From contig JAHJLU010000752.1 in NCBI GenBank assembly GCA_018821745.1, forward strand, positions 1 through 6,777: a stretch of 6,777 nucleotides of DNA, given 5' to 3'. This DNA comes from Myxococcota bacterium (GTDB lineage: Bacteria; Myxococcota_A; Polyangia; HGW-17). The notes beneath the pieces are model-generated. The model saw only the letters and a list, made by a program, of their open reading frames with translations. It searched no databases and was not told the DNA's origin. Of this stretch, positions 5,199 through 6,777 are shown in pieces (position 1 is the stretch's first letter; each line of letters starts with the position of its first letter). The translations under genes and the position numbers were made by a program.

Positions 5199-5915
5199 AT
5201 GGCGACAACCAGATCATCTCTCCCGATTGTTCTCACGACCCTCTTTTCCAGTGCGATGCTCATTGTGAGTATCGTGGGCTGGTACAAGCTCTCGGGGGTG
5301 AAGAAAGAACTGAGACAGTGCCGGGCCAAGTCACTCTGCACAGAAGAGGCCCCCGTGGATCCCCCCCCCAAGAAGAGCACCCGGGAGTGGCTCCCCTCGG
5401 TGGATGATGACGGTCGTCACACAAAACACCGATCCCCGAACTCCCTGGACGCGTGCCTCAAGAACCCCAAAATCCAGGGAAAAATCGAAGAGCGTGCCAA
5501 GGCCCTCGCGGGCAAACTCAGCACCATGAAACTCGAAGACTACAAGGACGAACAGAAAAGCAAACGCCTGGAGCGACACCAGAAACGGATGGACACCTTT
5601 GAGACCGGGATGGTCAACGCCGTTAACGCCTACGTCGACAAGTACAAGACCGACGAGGCAACCGCGAAGAAGCTCCATTCCATCTTTGAGGAGGGATTCA
5701 AAAAACACCGGGATCTCTTTACCAAATACCAGGACGGGACCCTCACCAGGCAGCAATACCGCCAGCAGCGCCGGACAATCCGTCAGGATGGGCAAACGGC
5801 CACGGTAACTCTCCTTGGAGAAAACGGGGCGGCGGATTTCTGGGACGTTCTCCGCACGGAGATGCAAAAAGAGTGGGAGAAAAGCCACAAGACCGAGACC
5901 ACCACCAAGGAGTGA
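5199..5915 (+). CDS. membrane-anchored, charged alpha-helical protein of unknown function
   Basis: The product is 238 residues. ATG 5199 is preceded by AGGAG at 5186-5190 with an 8-nt spacer. Residues 9-29 form one hydrophobic segment without a lipobox or clear cleavage site, so it is probably an N-terminal membrane anchor with the rest in the periplasm. Cys41 and Cys47 follow the anchor, then a Pro/Lys-rich linker (PPPKK at 55-59, encoded by a C9 run) and Cys86. Residues 90-232 are strongly charged and predicted helical, with many Lys, Glu and Gln. Features such as KYKTDEATAKKLHSIFEEG at 148-166, a LTRQQYRQQRR segment at 182-192, and LLGENGAADFW near 205-215 loosely recall the helical hairpin periplasmic proteins of the Spy/CpxP (LTxxQ) and heavy-metal-sensor type common in Deltaproteobacteria. 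The resemblance is weak and no function is claimed. It stands alone between the transketolase and a convergent gene. It may be an envelope stress or structural protein, but that is a guess. Confidence 0.7.
   Translation: MATTRSSLPIVLTTLFSSAMLIVSIVGWYKLSGVKKELRQCRAKSLCTEEAPVDPPPKKSTREWLPSVDDDGRHTKHRSPNSLDACLKNPKIQGKIEERAKALAGKLSTMKLEDYKDEQKSKRLERHQKRMDTFETGMVNAVNAYVDKYKTDEATAKKLHSIFEEGFKKHRDLFTKYQDGTLTRQQYRQQRRTIRQDGQTATVTLLGENGAADFWDVLRTEMQKEWEKSHKTETTTKE
5361..5369 (+). repeat. C9 homopolymer inside the helical-protein gene
   Basis: Nine consecutive C bases encode Pro55-Pro57 of the membrane-anchored helical protein, as the in-frame translation PPPKK requires. A gain or loss of one C would shift the frame just after the membrane anchor and remove the whole helical domain. 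It is the longest homopolymer noticed in a coding region of the window. Confidence 0.75.
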
Positions 5916-5939
5916 CAAGGGCCAACCCTGCTTTTGTTG
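5916..5939 (+). terminator. weak intrinsic terminator candidate after the helical-protein gene
   Basis: Directly after the stop codon, AGGG (5918-5921) pairs with CCCT (5926-5929) around a CCAA loop. C5916 and G5930 can add a pair across a bulged A. The T-rich run CTTTTGTTG follows at 5931-5939. The stem is short, so strength is doubtful, but position and order are right for a terminator between two convergent genes. Confidence 0.35.
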
Positions 5940-5982
5940 AATCCATGAGGCCATAGGTTGTTTGGTCAGAGTGGGCGGAGGG

Positions 5983-6777
5983 TCAGTCGCCTTCCACATA
6001 CCCTATATCGGGGGCCGCTCCCCGGAAGGCATCGTTGATGCCGTAGAGGCGGACGCCCCGATCCCGGTTCGGGCTCTGATCGGCCGGGGAAAAATCACCA
6101 CCCTGGGGATCTAAAAGCCCGGGTTCCGCGTCATGTCCGTGACACTCAAGGCCCGTCGCTTCACACCACAGGGCGACCGTATCGTACCGGATATTGTCCC
6201 ACTTCACCACGGGCGCTCCGCGCGTAGTGTAGTAGTTGTTGTAATCACAGTCATTCTCCCCCACCTCCATGCTGATTTCCCAGGCATACCGGGTCCCCCG
6301 GATGATGTTGTTCCGAAACACCATGTTCTCGAAATATCCCGAGACATTGAGCCCGTTCTGATCCTCACGGTCTGTGAAGCAGGTGTTGTGATACAGGAGG
6401 ACCCGACCGGAGCTGTCGTTGGAGAACTTGAACGCGCTGGCGTCGTAGTCATTGAACAGATTTCGAAGAACCCAGACGGGCCCGGCGGTGATGGGCGCCA
6501 GGGAGATCCCGTTGTGGAAGGTGCTGATCCGGTTGCCCCAGAAGCGATTGTTCACGCAGGCCCCCTCGGGCTCCAGCCCGTCGTCCGTGATATTTTCCAG
6601 CGTGTTCTCATAGACATCAACGTCGTGGGCAAGGGAGCGGTTCTGGTCATCGGAGAAGCTCCCGGTATAAATACCGTTGAAGATCTCGTGGATGGTGTTC
6701 CCGCGGATGATGGCTCCCCGGGTCCCGGCCACGGTGATGGCGGAGTTCTCATGGTCCGTCCCCTTCACCGCCTCCCA
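5983..6777 (-). CDS. right-handed parallel beta-helix repeat protein, C-terminal part
   Basis: The frame is open to the right edge of the window and ends at TGA (5985-5983), so 264 C-terminal residues are visible and the start is missing. GTG at 6768 is inside the gene and not a likely start. At least seven rungs of about 20-25 residues are seen, each with an Asn in the turn position: RGNTI, YENTL, WGNRI, LRNLF, YHNTC, FRNNI and YNNYY. This Asn ladder is typical of pectate-lyase-like beta-helix proteins (PF13229 type), which are usually secreted or surface-bound and act on or bind polysaccharides. The C-terminal stretch with DRGVRLYGIND and PDIGYVEGD closely matches the family's usual ending (new-coil cap, D.G..E). 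Cys pairs are present near the fourth and sixth rungs and near the C-terminus, consistent with an exported protein. No catalytic residues can be assigned from the visible part, so lyase, epimerase or adhesin remain open. It converges on the helical-protein gene, with 67 bp between stop codons. Confidence 0.85.
   Translation of the reverse strand, partial: WEAVKGTDHENSAITVAGTRGAIIRGNTIHEIFNGIYTGSFSDDQNRSLAHDVDVYENTLENITDDGLEPEGACVNNRFWGNRISTFHNGISLAPITAGPVWVLRNLFNDYDASAFKFSNDSSGRVLLYHNTCFTDREDQNGLNVSGYFENMVFRNNIIRGTRYAWEISMEVGENDCDYNNYYTTRGAPVVKWDNIRYDTVALWCEATGLECHGHDAEPGLLDPQGGDFSPADQSPNRDRGVRLYGINDAFRGAAPDIGYVEGD

Noticed and set aside
5331..5999. A 222-codon open frame on the - strand
   Set aside because: It lies antisense to the helical-protein gene and overlaps the end of the beta-helix gene. 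It mirrors Lys/Glu codons as Leu/Phe, giving false membrane-like stretches.
1..6777. A defence, mobile or CRISPR system
   Set aside because: No transposase, integrase, nuclease, toxin-antitoxin pair, repeat-spacer array or terminal repeats were seen on either strand.

Overview
This window holds seven protein-coding genes from a GC-rich, probably Gram-negative bacterium. Two genes encode proteins with clear lipoprotein signal peptides, and another encodes a single-pass membrane-anchored protein. Together with a CBM9-like lipoprotein, a Spy-like helical protein and a free-standing YedF-type DsrE domain, this resembles Myxococcota, Bradymonadales or Desulfobacterota-type genomes. That placement is inference with low confidence; no rRNA or other taxonomic marker is present. 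All seven genes end in TGA.

Layout. On the + strand, 87-872 is a lipoprotein with a carbohydrate-binding family 9-like domain. 1082-1525 is a small DUF2846-type lipoprotein with its own extended -10 promoter. 1617-2570 is an AEC (auxin efflux carrier) family transporter, with a strong 10-bp stem-loop just before its start codon. On the - strand, 2576-2911 is a stand-alone DsrE/YedF C-terminal-type domain, tail to tail with the transporter (5 bp between stop codons). On the + strand again, 3115-5046 is a full-length transketolase-like enzyme, divergent from the YedF-like gene across about 200 bp. 5199-5915 is a membrane-anchored, highly charged helical protein of unknown function. On the - strand, 5983-6777 is the C-terminal part of a right-handed parallel beta-helix protein whose start lies beyond the right edge.

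The genes do not form an obvious pathway or operon. Every gene has an upstream gap, several have their own promoter-like sequence, and strands alternate. The only thematic link is the cell envelope and secretion: two lipoproteins, an anchored helical protein, a transporter and a probable secreted beta-helix protein. No mobile element, CRISPR array, RNA gene or defence system was seen, and no gap without a gene exceeds about 210 bp.

The points most worth following are these: the transketolase has Trp in place of the first conserved active-site His; the AEC transporter start is overlapped by a long stem-loop and lacks a normal Shine-Dalgarno; the YedF-like gene has a near-consensus promoter with a dyad and a two-hairpin leader; and the helical protein carries a C9 tract that could slip.
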